Source: Dimorphilus gyrociliatus (Eukaryota; Annelida; Polychaeta; Dinophilidae). Taken from it: a stretch of 64,000 nucleotides of DNA. The DNA lies in contig CAJFCJ010000011.1 in NCBI GenBank assembly GCA_904063045.1, forward strand, positions 992,001-1,056,000. The letters run 5' to 3'. Shown piece by piece: positions 12,701 to 26,000 of this stretch. The translations under genes and the position numbers were made by a program. Each line of letters starts with the position of its first letter. The first letter of the stretch is position 1. The notes below the pieces were generated by a model. That model was not told the origin of the DNA. It saw only the letters and a program-made list of their open reading frames with translations, and did not search any database.

Positions 12701-15210
12701 GAATGGTCAGCCCCGGAATCCTTATTGCAAATTGCATATGATTCCAGAACATCGGTAAGTAGAAATCGTTAGAAAAATAGAATGCCTCTTACTAGCTGAA
12801 GTTATATTTATTTAAATTTAATTAGAGCTCAAACGGGCAAGCAAAAACAACGAACGAAAACTGTTGCCGCTTCGTTAGAACCGAAATGGAACACCTCTTT
12901 CGTCTACCACCCTTTCAAGGAGTCAGATGTTCATTCGAAATCCTTAGAGGTCACTGTCTATGACTACGACCGAATTGGATCAGGGGAATACGTTGGGGAG
13001 GTTCTTATTGATTTGAGTAGGGCTAACCTATCAGATAAACCTGACTGGTATAAGTTAATTAATCAAGAAACGGAGAGTATAACATCTTCGATAACCGTAA
13101 GTATTTACAATTCTCTTCTTCTATACCACTTCTCATTCTCTTTAATCAAACCTACAGAGTTTGCAGAGGAGAGGAGATCATCTTTCCCCTCCCATGTCGG
13201 TTACCAGGTTAAGCGACAGTGATTTATCTGAATGCGAATACGACGAAAACGCTGCAGGTAAATTATCCATTTTTGTTGTTAATTTATTCCCACAGTAGAT
13301 GTTGTTAATTAAGAAAAGAATAGAAAAATGAAATATTAATTTGTGAAAATACATAATGTACATATTTGTCGTAGCAGAAGTTAAATTTATGGTAGTTAAA
13401 CGATCATTTATCCAATTTAACACAGTGGCTTATTTAATGTTGTTCATCATTAATGTTGTTCAAACCTGCCCCTGCAAGATAAATTCTTTTATATAATATG
13501 GTTACAAATTATTCAGGGAGAATTCGAAAGGTGCTGCCACCTGCTGGCGACGGACTTAGCCTAAGCTCATCTTGCAGTGAACTACAAGGTTGTTATAGAG
13601 AAGGACGCAGAGAAATCTATAGATATAATTTTTTAAAAAATGTTCATTTGATTAATGATATACCATATGTTTTAATAACTATAAAAAGAAAAACTTTAAA
13701 AACTAAATGACTATTGGTAGAGACTAGGATCAGTTTTCTACATTTTTAAAAGGTTATTATTTATACATTCATACGTTTTGCAGATCCAATATTCGAAAAT
13801 TCTAGATCTCGTAAACATTCGTCGCAATCTGCCGATAAATTGAACATCCCGTCAAAAACTTCGAATCCGTTACCCAGAAAACCACGCTCAGTGTCTCCAA
13901 CTCGTCCACAACGCCACTCAGAACCTTCAATGGGATCGTCTACTAAACGTCGTCATCTTCCCCAAATTCCAGCTCTCGATCATGGTACGCAGTTAGAGCA
14001 ACGGGCAAGAGAAATGAAAATGAAGATCCGACAATCAGTTTCTACGCCTGTTTCCGATAGTGAAGGATCTTGTACAAATCGCTCTAGCAAGAGCGCTGAG
14101 GCGGCTGTTCAAAGGACATTACCCCCAACACCACGCGTCGTTCAAAATCGACGAGTGTATGAAGACGACGCAAGGTCAGATGTTTCAGAGACGTCGGACG
14201 TATCTGAAATGAGTAAGATGAGCATAAGATCGACGCAAAGCGAACGTCCGAGACGAAAGCTCTCGGAATTTGCTAGCCAAATGGAACAGAGAGGCTCGAG
14301 GGTGGTTGGTCCTCGTGGGGCCATCATTAACCGCTCTCAATCCAACACCGACGTCATAAGGGCTGACATGGAGAAAAACGACGGTAGTATCTCTGATTCT
14401 GCAATCGCGTCTTCCAAACTAGCAGCACCTACAAGACCTCATCGGAAAAGGAGGCCTTCATTAGGCTACAAGGTAGCTGCCTTAGTTGGTTTATCAAGTA
14501 GGAAGAAAAGTTCCAGTACTTCCTCTCTCGTTCAGCAAAGAAATCCTAAGGATTCGGCCAGTTTTCAAAGAAGTGAGGAGGTGGGGGCAGGAACAGATAT
14601 GCTTACACGGCAGACAAGTAAAGATTCAAATGATGGTAGTATTAGTTCTGATGGTTCAAATGCTATGTGGCTTCCAGCTGGCATGAGAATAGGGCCTGAA
14701 GGGCAATTCGGTGATTTTATCGATAAGCTAGGTCCATCTCAACTGGTTGGTAGGCAAGTGCTTGGTTCGGCTTGTTTAGGAGAAATTCAAATGGGCTTAT
14801 CAGATAGGAAAGGACGGCTAGAAGTTGAAGTGATACGAGCAAGAGGACTTTTATCTAAGCCCAATGCCAGGGTTCTACCTGCTCCTTATATTAAAGTTTA
14901 TTTAATGGAAGGAAAACAGTGTACAGAAAAGCAAAAAACAGATCCGGCAAGAAGGACTCTTGACCCACTTTATCAAGTTCAATTGACTTTTAACGAACCG
15001 TATAAGGGCAAAATACTGCAGGTAACTGTCTGGGGTGATTATGGTAGAATGGATAGGAAAGTTTTTATGGGAGTTGCACAAATACTATTAGATGACTTGG
15101 ACTTGTCAAACATCGTTATAGGATGGTACAAGTTATTTCAATCTAGTTCCTTAGTCGGTCATGCGACACATTCAGCCCGTCGAAATTCAACCGAACCGGC
15201 AAAGTTGTGA
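5599..15210 (+). CDS. Rim: RIM, presynaptic active-zone scaffold (Rab3-interacting)
   Basis: Twelve exons (5599-5729, 8007-8232, 8903-8929, 9308-9836, 10988-11178, 11726-11834, 12159-12393, 12461-12754, 12826-13096, 13158-13257, 13517-13588, 13784-15210) join in frame to about 1,203 residues. RIM links Rab3 on synaptic vesicles, Munc13 and calcium channels at the active zone. Domains in order: N-terminal Rab-binding helix (DLSHLTEAERKIIE); FYVE-type zinc finger (CQIC, HRCHYC, CSRC, CTLC); low-complexity linker; PDZ (HPVRWE start, GAFITKVKKGSIAD); C2A (LQLIVTVIRAVRLP to DWYKL); RIM-BP SH3-binding proline motif (RRHLPQIP, near 13945); C2B (GRLEVEVIRARGLL to GWYKLF). Exon 3 is a 27-nt microexon inside the zinc finger. 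The start at 5599 was chosen because it opens the conserved N-terminus. The gene looks complete and intact. Confidence 0.95.
5730..8006. other. RIM intron 1 with TA microsatellites
   Basis: A 2.3-kb first intron. It contains three long (TA)n blocks at about 6349-6394, 6554-6605 and 6731-6780, interrupted by ACTGTATATA words. Long open frames here are translations of the TA repeat (Y/I-rich) and not genes. A CGCCATCT word sits at 7985-7992, close to the 3' splice site. Confidence 0.7.
6349..6790. repeat. TA-dinucleotide microsatellite cluster
   Basis: Three runs of alternating T and A, each 40-50 bp, separated by less regular TA-rich sequence. Such runs are polymorphic and prone to assembly error, so their lengths should be treated as approximate. 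Confidence 0.9.
8409..8458. repeat. CT-rich tract in RIM intron 2
   Basis: A pyrimidine tract of repeated CT with a few interruptions, 177 bp into intron 2 and about 450 bp upstream of the 27-nt microexon. CT-rich tracts bind PTB-type splicing repressors, so an effect on microexon use is conceivable but speculative. Confidence 0.6.
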
Positions 15211-15383
15211 CGAAGAATAATCATGCAGATTCTCTATAGTTCTTTAATTTTTGCACTCTCTTATACCGAGAACTCGTTCGAGGGTTTTTGTACGGTTCAT
15301 CTGTAGATGGATAGATGACGTAGTTACAAAAAATATAAGTGTATATACAGTATATGTTAATACTATACTGCCTATATATTTAA

Positions 15384-15420
<37 letters not shown>

Positions 15421-16127
15421 TATATATATATATACAATATATATATAACATATATATCATACATCCAACAAATGTATTCTCATGCTTATAAATGACTAAG
15501 AAAAGTATGAAAGTTCTTTGACTCTAGTTGATGTAATAGTGCAAACTGTCCTGCAATGGTGCACCCTTCAAAAACAAACAAAAAACATTAAATATGCTTT
15601 CCAGCCGTGTGCTAATATAAAACAACTCACCAAGAGGAGAAGCCCAGCGAGAAAATAGAAGATAAACAGTTAACAGATATATAAAATGTTCAATTTTAGG
15701 AGTAACAATTCAGTTTTTATACATATCAACATTAGATGACATATAAAAGAAATAGGAAGAAAAAAGACTTTAAAAGTGAAGATACAATTTTCTCTCGCTC
15801 CCTCCTCTTCTGCATACTGTACTCTAAAAAACTTTGCATATCCATAACTATCCACTTTTTGTGGGCAAACAGTTGACATTGATAAACTAAAGAACTCTTT
15901 TGCCTACAGTAGACATAGAGTTGTATACATCTGTAGACTATACTAAGAAAATACTCTCCTCTCAAAATTTACAAAGGATATTAGAACCAAAAAATAACAC
16001 AAAAGGAATTTATCACTTTCTGCAGATTTCAGCGTATGACGACCCTCGGCAAGTGATGATGCAATCTCATGCAGACTCTTTCTCTTTTCTCTCTATCTCT
16101 GTACAGTGCCCTCTCTCTATTTTCGCC

Positions 16128-16158
<31 letters not shown>

Positions 16159-17225
16159 TTGGTTCGTTGTTTGTTTCGTTCTTTTTTTCTTATAGGCAAT
16201 AATTGAATGTGTAAAGGGAAAAAAAAGAAAAAAATGAGAAAAATTCAAGAAATTATCATGTTTATAACTAAAAAAAAACGAAAAGATAAGATATATCGAG
16301 ATTACTTTTTAATGATACAAGAGGAAGTCTTCAAAATTCTTTTTTTTTTTTTGGAATGAACGCGTTTTCTTCGGATGTAGAAAGAAAAATATTTTTTTTC
16401 CTAATGCAGAAAAGTTTCATTCTTTCTGTCACGTCAGTGCCTGTAATTCTCTCTATATACTTCTTTCACTCTTTATGTATATTTTTTTATTTGATAAAAA
16501 AAACTTGTATATTAAACAAACAATACGTTATATAGAAAAAAAGACGAACTTGTTTTATTACTATTATTTTAATTATTATTAATGAGATAAATAAGGAAAA
16601 GATGTTATATGCCTGTTTATTGAAGTATTATTAATTGATTATTAATTGATGCATTATTTTCTTTCACTCCTTTTTTTCCTTAAAATTCTATTATTATGAA
16701 ATATGCAAAGAGGGTTATTAGTTCTCTTTCAGCCTAGATAACTCGTTGTTATAAACAATAATCAACTATCTGATCTATGGTCTCAAAGAAAGAGTACAAA
16801 TTAAGTCTAGGCCTATGATAAAGAAATATAATCGAAATATTAAGCCCTTTGAGTACAATCCTAGCTGTAGGTTACTCATTAGGCGATCGAATGAAATCGA
16901 TTTACAGCTTCCATTCGATTTATTAATTTTTCTTTTTATGGCTAGAGTTAAAATGGTCACTCTCTTTACTTGAATAAAATCGGTCGAGAAGCACTTAACT
17001 TTTCTATACGCCAATTCAGCTAAATCAAACTAAAACACTCTTAAACGACTGGGTGCTTTTTCAAGCTTAAAGAGAGTCAAATTTTAAATGACCAAGTACT
17101 ATAAACCATATAAAATAATTAAAAATAGATTTATTGAAAGATAATTTTCTTGTTTTTTTTTTCATTATTAAAAGTATAAAATATACATTAGATGGAAAGA
17201 GTTTAAGAATGGCGATAAAAAACGA
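15211..17225. other. RIM 3' untranslated/intergenic region
   Basis: About 2 kb between the RIM stop codon and the stop codon of the convergent minus-strand gene. It has (TA)n at 15386-15460 and 16127-16160 and several A/T homopolymers. I see no exon. Part of it is presumably the RIM 3' UTR. Confidence 0.55.
15386..15460. repeat. TA microsatellite downstream of RIM
   Basis: Nearly continuous alternating TA, about 180 bp after the RIM stop codon and probably inside its 3' UTR. It is preceded by an ACAGTATATG word like those flanking the other TA tracts. Confidence 0.85.
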
Positions 17226-17654
17226 CTAGGCCTCATCCTCGCGCTGTTTAATATTTTGAACATGTGAACTATTCTGGCGAGCTATTTCATCTATGGCGGC
17301 GTCATCGAAAACACTGGAGGTATCATCTTCACAATCGCATTGCAGAACTTTGATAAAATCACTCTGTTCTGAATGACTTGAGCTATCTCCAGCTGGCTTA
17401 GAAGACTTTAATGGCGGCAAAAACTTAATAGAGCTGTGCGATCTATTCTTTTGGTATTTTTCTTCAGAGGCTAATTTCATTGCGAATTGGGCTTCCGGTG
17501 AAAGGGTAGACGAGAAACGATATTGTTTGTGCCTTCTTGATTCGTCCAAACTCCACAAGCTAGCTCGACGTTCGGTTTTGAATCGGCGAGCCCGCTGAAA
17601 CTGTTCCAATTCATAGCGTGTTAGATTGAACGCTTGGTCGGAATTTCTGGACAT
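17226..17654 (-). CDS. Single-exon protein of unknown function, 142 residues
   Basis: An intact 142-codon frame with a clear jump in GC content over its flanks. The N-terminal 75 residues are basic and Arg-rich (FQRARRFKTERRASLWSL, RRHKQYRFSS). The C-terminal half is Ser-rich and acidic (SSHSEQSDF, CDCEDDTSSVFDDAAIDEIA). No signal peptide, membrane segment or catalytic motif is visible, and it is probably largely disordered. An acceptor-like cag lies 25 bp upstream of the ATG, and a strong donor (ACT|GTAAGT) lies at 18208, so the leader may be spliced. A short upstream ATG at about 17669 overlaps the start out of frame. I do not recognise the family. Confidence 0.65.
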   Translation of the reverse strand: MSRNSDQAFNLTRYELEQFQRARRFKTERRASLWSLDESRRHKQYRFSSTLSPEAQFAMKLASEEKYQKNRSHSSIKFLPPLKSSKPAGDSSSHSEQSDFIKVLQCDCEDDTSSVFDDAAIDEIARQNSSHVQNIKQREDEA

Positions 17655-20600
17655 ATTGAAGCTTTTCCATTTAGAACTGTTTCAGTGAAAGTAGTTTCAA
17701 AATATATTTATAAAATAGATAATCCGTTTTTTTGTTGGGATTAAATTTACCAAAGCGCACACTATGAGTTTAAAGCGATATTTCCCCATATCATATTTCA
17801 ATAAATCGATCGTCAGATACACAACTTGAAAAGCCTTCGTGTTGAAAGAAATTTAAAATAATTGTCGTTAGCTATTTCGTTATCTATAAACTCTTGGATA
17901 CAATTTATTTTATCTTATCTCATGCGCATACAAATGATTTATTGACTGAACGGTTTTTTTTTTAAAAAAAAAAGTAAAATAAAAATTACAATCTATGAAA
18001 CTTATTTTCTTACGCACTTATTCACTGAAGTTAAAAGGACTATATTAATTGGATTTTACTAATTGATATGAACTAAATGGAAGCTAATTTTAAAAAGATA
18101 AATTGTTTTATTTTAGCCGATCGAAAAAGAAAGACTTAATAAAATAATCATGATAGAATATTATGATTGTGATACTAATGATAAAGGAAAAGTTTTCCAA
18201 GTACTTACAGTGCAGCTAAATTGGAATTATTTCGAACACAAATTTTATTAAAAAGTTAATCCATAGGATTGACTTTTTATAAGAGAAAACAGCATGCTAA
18301 ACGTCCACTGCTTATCTAACAACAACCGAATCGAAAATCAATTACTTATTATACTTACTAGTAAAAAACGCCACCTGCTTTAACTGTACTTCTTAATTTT
18401 TTGTTTCCATTTGCGCCATCTATAGTCTATAACGATACTTTATTTAATATTAATTTTAGTGCTGAGACTATATTTGTAAATTCTCGACTTAAATTTACAT
18501 ATAAATAATCTAAAAAATATTTCGCTTAGAGATTGTTATATGCTCGAAAAATTTTTACTCAGTAGAACCTAATCTTACGGGAATTAGACGTAATTTGGTA
18601 TTGAGTATTTAACTTTCTGTATTTCCTACTTAAACGAAATGCTAAACCCATACACAAACAATACAATCTTACAATCCCCTCACAATTAAATAGGCCTAAG
18701 GTGTAGCTTTTCTTTTTTAAGTGTTCGGTAATTGCTAAATGTTTTATTGGTCTATTATTATTTGAAAGTCTTCTTTATCATTTTCTTTGAATTATTCAAG
18801 AAACTCTGTTAGTTCTCCGTATCGATTTTCTGACCAGTTAGGTTTGAAAAGGTTGTTTATTTATTAATACACATCGTCTACGTAGTTCTCACGCTTCATT
18901 TTTTATTCATTTGTTAAGAGAGATTAAGTTCGACTAATTAAAATTAATAAATATAACAGATGGCGCAACAGTCTACCTAACAACGTGGAGAGAAAAGTTT
19001 CTAAAGTAGAGAGTAAGTTAAATGTATTTATTTTTATTGAAAATAAAGAATATTCGAAAGAGAATTTAAATTAAAATATATAAGCATTTTGCGTGAAATG
19101 TTTACATAAGCATTTTACAAACATACAACAAGGTCAATACAGAGATACTCTAATAAAACAATTAGATATGAGATAAACTGTAGTAATTGATGTAGAAGAG
19201 CAAACTGTTTATAAATACATGTTGTTGGATTCCTAATAATAATAATTAGTAATACTCTGAAAGAACTTACAGGTAAGATATAATTACGTATTCCGATAAC
19301 TTTCATTTACAATAAGTGTTGAGAGAGGAATTTTAAGCAAATAGAATACATTCTCATCAAAATAAAGTTATGAAGTTGTATTGCACGCTGAATATATATG
19401 TATAAATGTATTTATAGAGCATCAGATTGTATATATTCAGTATATATTTATAAACGCTGTTTTTTAAAAAAACAAAGATCTATTATGCAACTTTCAACCC
19501 ATGAAAGTCAACAAAACGTCAGACAACAATTAAAAATAACACAGTTGAGAATAAGATATCAAAAAGTAGCACTATAGTACCATACTCTAGTAATTAATGA
19601 ATGAGTATATTTTTCGATTGACGATATAACCCCTACAACACCTATTCCTGTTTGTGAGTGTGAGTTGTAGTTTTGAGGGGAATGGTAACCAGCTATCATG
19701 GCGATTGTGTGATATACCTCCTCTATGCGGCTCTGAGTTTTTTGAGTATTTTCTCATTTCACTCAAATTTTAAGGTTTATATATGTTCATTTGTTATATA
19801 TATCGTTTAAGTTATTTAATCATTCTTTGTAAAAATATTTTTGTCGTGTTAAAGTGTGCGTTGTGTGTTATAACTTTATATTACAGTTTTATTCACGTGT
19901 TGCAGGAATTTTTAGAAAATTCAGGCGTTATTTTTTAGTATTATACTCTTCGTCTATGACGTTTATATTGCTGTACTAATTTAAATAAGTTTATGTAAAT
20001 TTAGCTATAGAAAATTTAAAACTTTAGTAAAAGTATAACTCAAAAATACTAATAATTTAATAGTTTTCTAGTCGAGAAAAGCATAGAAGTGTCAGTGGAA
20101 AGTGTCGACGGGACTTTATTTAGACATGAATTGCTAATTAGGATATTAAAAGGAAATAAATTTATAAAAAATAAGTCTGATTTAATTATCAATGAATTTC
20201 AACAGATGCTACAACCTATGGTGGCATGTAAACTATGAATCCATAGCAATAGATTACAGTGTTAAGATTACATAATTGAAAATGATAAAATGCATATAAT
20301 TAGTTCATATGGATATATAACGGATTTGAAACAAGTATAGACAGACCGCATGAATGCAACAGGCCAATCAGAGACGGCTGGCAGAACACGTATATTCTTA
20401 TAAATTTATTGTACAGGTTTACAAGAAACAATATTAGGCCGTTTTTACTACTAAATTTTAGTACGGTATATTTGACAAATAGTCTAGACTAGAGATATTA
20501 GAAAAATTTCTGCGGTCTTTGACATAATTCTTATTTGAAATAGAATTGAATAATAATTGTTTTGATAGGAATCACTGCAATGACATACTACATATTTAAA

Positions 20601-21286
20601 GTTTATCTTAATGAGATGAAACAATTCAAGGAAAATTAAAGATTCAAATTTTTCCATCTTGAATGATAACTCCAACTTTTCATTTTTATTTTACAGATTT
20701 ATAATTATTTTATTAAGATCGCTGAATAGATTATAAATATTTTTATATTCCCTTTTTCTCTTTTTGGAATAGATAGAAATTGAAAAGTGAAACAAAAACA
20801 ATCTGATATTTTCACAAGGCAAATGTCAAGTGCTGTCAAACACCGAAAGGCGTAAACAATTTGAATATTGCCATATGTAGACAGAGGTGAAGATTGAATA
20901 TAATATTTAATGTTGAAATAAAAAATATTCATCATACCTTTACTTTTTAAAACTTTAGATAATAAATGTAAAAAGTTTGGCTAAAATGTCTTCAGTACAG
21001 TATATTCCGAAATATAAAACAATTAATAGATCATAATTAGATCTCGAGATATTTTTTGTCTTTTTTTAATAGTGTTACAACAGCTTAAAATAAATATCGC
21101 CTTAGGCGTTTTGTTTTAAAATGATAGCCCATTCTTTAAGAATATTTGATTTAATTATGTTTTTTATGGTTTATAATATTCATATGTATTTTTTATATAA
21201 CTTTTAACAATATATAAGAAAACTTTAATAGGAATAAATGTAGTACAAGGCAATCAATCACCTACTTATTGTTTTCTTTGTTTCAG

Positions 21287-21364
21287 CAGCGCCTCTGCCT
21301 CTGAAATTGATGCTAAGATTTGCCATTTTCGCTTGCTTAGCTGCTGTTATCTTCTAGAGTGCAG
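21287..21364 (+). other. Candidate 78-nt exon, possibly SLC6 5' UTR
   Basis: A segment with much higher GC than its surroundings, bounded by a strong acceptor (ctttgtttcag) and donor (GCAG|GTAACT). One frame reads APLPLKLMLRFAIFACLA and then AVIF before a stop, which is a hydrophobic tail like a GPI-anchor signal or leader. Another frame is open throughout. The simplest reading is a non-coding leader exon of the SLC6 gene at 23084. The alternative is the last exon of an unrecognised upstream gene. Confidence 0.3.
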
Positions 21365-22399
21365 GTAACTAAAGATATATATTTTTATACCAATTATTTG
21401 TTTATTACGGATTTTATACTTTTGTTTACTACAGTTTTTCGGACGTTTTTATTCTTTATTTTAAATTAATAGTAATCAATTGTATAATAATTATATAGAT
21501 ATTTCAAGCTAGTTTTAGTAAACATTATTAATAACTTTATCAAAAGGGCAATATTAAAAAAGGAAGATTATTCTTTCTTCTGTAAACAATAAACTTTTTG
21601 TTTAATGTAAATAAAGAATTTGTAAATGTACAACTTTTATGAACCTTGAAAAAATAATATTTAGCATAGGCTTGTGTAATTTTGTCGTAATGTTCGTTTA
21701 TTAAGTTAAATAATTATATTAGATTATAGTCTAAATGGCTATCTATGGTCTGGCAATTTTTTCCCAGTATTATATATTTTAACATACTTATACAATTTCA
21801 ATTATTTTAACTTGTAATATTTTACCGAGATATAATCAATTCTACAAAAGCAATAAAATATTTCTTGTTGGTTTAGACTATCAGCAATTGTGAAAAATAG
21901 TACTTCTGGAGACAGATAAAGTTCTTTTAGAATATACACCTTAAACTTGTTACATCTATCAGGTATGACAAATGATAATATAATTAAGAACAAAACATAA
22001 GGCTTTATTTTCCTATTCTGAACCTATTTTTTTGTTCTACAGTATATAGACTTTTTCTTATTGTAAATTTATTTCAATATTTCTCTACCAGTTTAACAGT
22101 GACAAATTTTCCATAAAAAGTTGTAATCAACGCTTTGGCGTTAAGTAATAGTTATTGCAAAGTTTCGTATAATTTAGTAAAAAATTGCACAAAGCTAACC
22201 ATCTTCTGACAGATGTCTTGTATCGATTTTTTAAATAAATATACTATAGATACATATAAGAAATGCGCCATAGTATATGCTTTTTATACATAAATATATA
22301 TATATATATCTATATACAAATAGTTAAACAGAGATATATTTGCATATTTTTAGATGAGTTCGTAAGTGCGTACGTATGTATATGTATGTGTTACTTTTG

Positions 22400-22422
22400 T
22401 TATTATTATTATTATTATTATT
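22400..22422. repeat. (TTA)n trinucleotide repeat
   Basis: Seven to eight uninterrupted TTA/TAT units in non-coding DNA upstream of the SLC6 gene. Confidence 0.85.
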
Positions 22423-23083
22423 GCGATAATCTGTCGTTTGAAGAACTATCTAGAATGTTAATATAACATATTTTAATAAGTATTCAACACGTTTTTTTCT
22501 GTTTAGTAAAATGTATAAATTTTTTAAATAATATCTTCATTCAATACTTAATTTTCATATTTGTACACAATATTTCTTATTGATTTAAGCAAGAATGAAG
22601 TATTAGTTTCTACGATATGTTAATTATAGAAAAATAATCTTTTTGTTGTTCATAAAGGATTAGAAATATCTATTATTAAGAAATAAAAGGAAATAAATTT
22701 GGATTTCTTTGGCATTTTTATGCAATATTAAATCTATTAGAAAAAATTTCAATCTGTCGTATTTAATTCAAGGATTAAATAATAAAATATGTTGTTTTTT
22801 AGATAAATTTGTAACCTATAGACATTTTTGTCTAAATTATTTGTGCAAGCTCTGTTCAGCTATTTAATCTTTGTCTGCCTTAGATTTCAATAAGAATTAG
22901 GATAGAACAGAAATTTTTAAATAGAATTCTAATTGACTTCCCTCAAATTAAATTTGCAAACGATTGTTAATAACTCTTATGCTTTTACAGAAACTTATTG
23001 CTTCTTCAAAAATTCAATAAATATCATCCTTGCCCAGAGTGGTAAATGATCTAATAATATCATTTATATAATATATAAACAAA

Positions 23084-26000
23084 ATGGGAGTTAAGGAAAG
23101 ACTTTGTATGAATCGATCTTCGAGAGAAGAACGGCAAAGTAATTGCGAGGAGACCCAAAACATCAATCAGGAAAATGTAGTAAACGAGGAGCCTGCTGAA
23201 CCTGGACGAATTAAATGGTCGTCGCCAACAGAATTTATGTTAACTTGCATTGGTTACAGCGTTGGTCTTGGAAATGTATGGAGGTTTCCTTACTTATGCT
23301 ATAAATCTGGAGGAGGTAAATTACATCTAAATATTCTTAATTCTTTACGCAAATTCTATAGTAAATCATCTTATAGATGTTTAATTATTTCTTTGCTAAT
23401 TACTCTTGACAATAATCTCTTTGTTAAGACAAAACAAATATAAATACACATAGTTAATATTATATTCACATACATGTAACTACAACCTCTATCACATCTT
23501 ATCTATTTGAATAAGCTATCATTTACTTTACATTTCTTTATTACAGGAGCCTTCCTTATTCCGTATATGATCATGATGGCTCTTATTGGTTGTCCAGGAT
23601 TATTCTTGGAATATTCATTTGGTCAATTTTGGGGAATTGGCGGATTAACTATATTCAAAAAAGTTTGCCCTTTATTTCAAGGTGGGTTTCTAATAATTTT
23701 TCTACAACAGCCTATTCAATTTTGTCCATGTGACGACACTTCACCATAGGCCTTTAACTTTTTCAAATAAGCATTTCGAGTATTTCTACCCATTTACCAT
23801 AAAATCTATATTAAGCATTTTTGAGGTGAAAACTATTGTAAAGCCTTTATGAATGAATATATCTTTCGCAGCTAACAAGTATAGCATACGTGAGGTCAAT
23901 GTCAGTAGAGCGTAATTCCTTATTTGAATTGAATGGAACTGTCTGATTTTGGCAAAAGCAAATAATTCAATTAGTTTCTCCCTTTCAAAAGCTGAGATTT
24001 GTCTCATTTTAGTAAAAGAATTCAATTAATATTTCTCTGATTCGTAAGCACAAGACTGAAACATGATACGAATAATTACGAAAGGTTTTCCTCTCTTTGT
24101 TTACATTAGCGGAAGACGACACACGAATATATGAATGATTATACGTCGTCCATTTTGACAAATAAGTTGATTCACTTCCTTCTCTAGTCACGGGAAAAAC
24201 AACAGTTAAAAGACTTCTTTACATTTCTTTTGAACTTGTAAATTATATCATAAAAAGTTCATTTCAATTTAAACATTGAAAATATGTCTGAAATTATATC
24301 AATGGAACGCTAAGGATTATGCTGTTTTCAATTTTGCACTGTTACTACAACATTGATTTATGTAGGTCAAAAGCCTTATTCTCTTTATAAAATGCACACC
24401 TCCCCTCTCGTATGCTTTAAAAGCTTAAAATATTCTTCTGAAGATCTTAAAGTGTCATCAAACATATTTTTTTTCGTCTAATCCTAGCTATATCCTTTTT
24501 TTTATTTAAATAATAACAGTAGATGTATTAATTTACAAAACCAAAATTACACTGTTTTATTGAGGCGGCTAAGTTCAATCATTTCATCCGGTTTTAATTT
24601 ACCATTGTTAAAACATGCCATTAAGTATAATCCTATAAATATTCGTTTTAACAGATTATTTCCGTTTTCCAAGATTATTTCTGCTTTGACCTTAAAACTG
24701 CGCGTTGGTTGGTTCTTTATTGCCTTTTTCAATGAATTGCTCACGTTATATGCCTCTAGGCAAATTACACGACACGTATTTGTCACCATGACACAGAATT
24801 TTAGTAAAGAGATTGTAAATTTTATTTTATTGACTAGGCAAGACAAAACGTTTTTATTTAGTAAGCTCGACACTATACTCCGCCGGCAAAAATATCAATA
24901 AATGCCAACACAACTGTTTAAATTAAAAATGACGTTTCAAAAAAAAAGAAGTATATACAGAATATTTTAATATATAAAAATGTATTAATTTTAACTGTTC
25001 CACATATTTCTGACTCAGAGATCATTTTTTGAGAACAATTTCTTTTTTATTTTCAATCACCTATTGTACATTTAGAAATTATTAACAGTGCTATTATTCA
25101 TGTATTTTAGCTGTAAAGGAAGCTACTTTCTAAAGAATATTAAATACGCTGTCTCGAATGAGAATATATACCCTCTTCTTTGTTTTATTAATCCTTGAAA
25201 AAGTTGCTTAGTTACAATATCGATTAGAGTTGTATACTCTTGAAGATCTTGTTCTGAATCGTTGAAACGTTTTGCCTCGTATTAATTTTTGTTACGCTTT
25301 TACAATCGTTCTCATATGCCCTAGCCAAATCAATAGTCTTTTACCCTTCCGTTAATCAATAGTCGACCTAGTGACCTATAAAAAGTCTCATTTTACAATG
25401 AAACCTAATTGAACTATACACTCATTTCGTTGATCAATGACTTTGGCCTATATAGACTATTGAATAGTAATAACTTTCGATTTTTTTAACTCGTCCTAAT
25501 CGTCTGCTCTTTGACGTAATCATGTATATATTCAATATAAACATATGTGACCTACTTATTGAGGGGGCGTTTCATCAATGCACCTTTTTACTACGTCTTA
25601 AATAAGACTCGTGTCACCTTATCAAATTAACAATCTTTTTCATCTATCTTTTACGACTTTTGTATAAGAATGTCCTATAATGGAGTATAGTATAGATGTC
25701 TTTTATTATATTTTTATTTAGTTTGTTGAAATATGATAAGGAATTTTTGAGAGAGCAAAAAAAGCCCCGTCAGATTTATGTGTAGTTGAGCAGGAGGGTG
25801 GGGGGAACTGTTACCGCCTTCGACAACAATATCAGCATATAATTTTTTCTTTACTGTATGATATTTTTAGATTCAGGTTAATAGGATTTCGGAATATTTC
25901 GAAGAATTTTTTAAACTTTATAGCAGACGAGCGAAGTAGAGTTTTTTTAGTTTGACAGAGAGTGGAAGAGATAGTGCATCGCACTTAAATTATCATGTAT

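Larger units (their letters stand above)
17655..23083. other. Long intergenic region upstream of the SLC6 gene
   Basis: 5.4 kb without a supported coding gene. It contains CTCF-like words at 18370-18378, 18413-18421 and 18958-18966, a slightly GC-richer block at 19650-19740, a well-formed exon-like segment at 21287-21364 and a (TTA)n repeat at 22400-22422. A splice acceptor (tttacag) at about 22990 precedes the SLC6 start codon, so 5' untranslated exons of SLC6 may lie in this region. Confidence 0.5.

Noticed and set aside
24560-24901. 113-codon plus-strand frame in SLC6 intron 2
   Set aside because: The opposite strand is open over the same interval with more protein-like composition. Neither has homology I recognise, so only the minus frame is kept, at low confidence.
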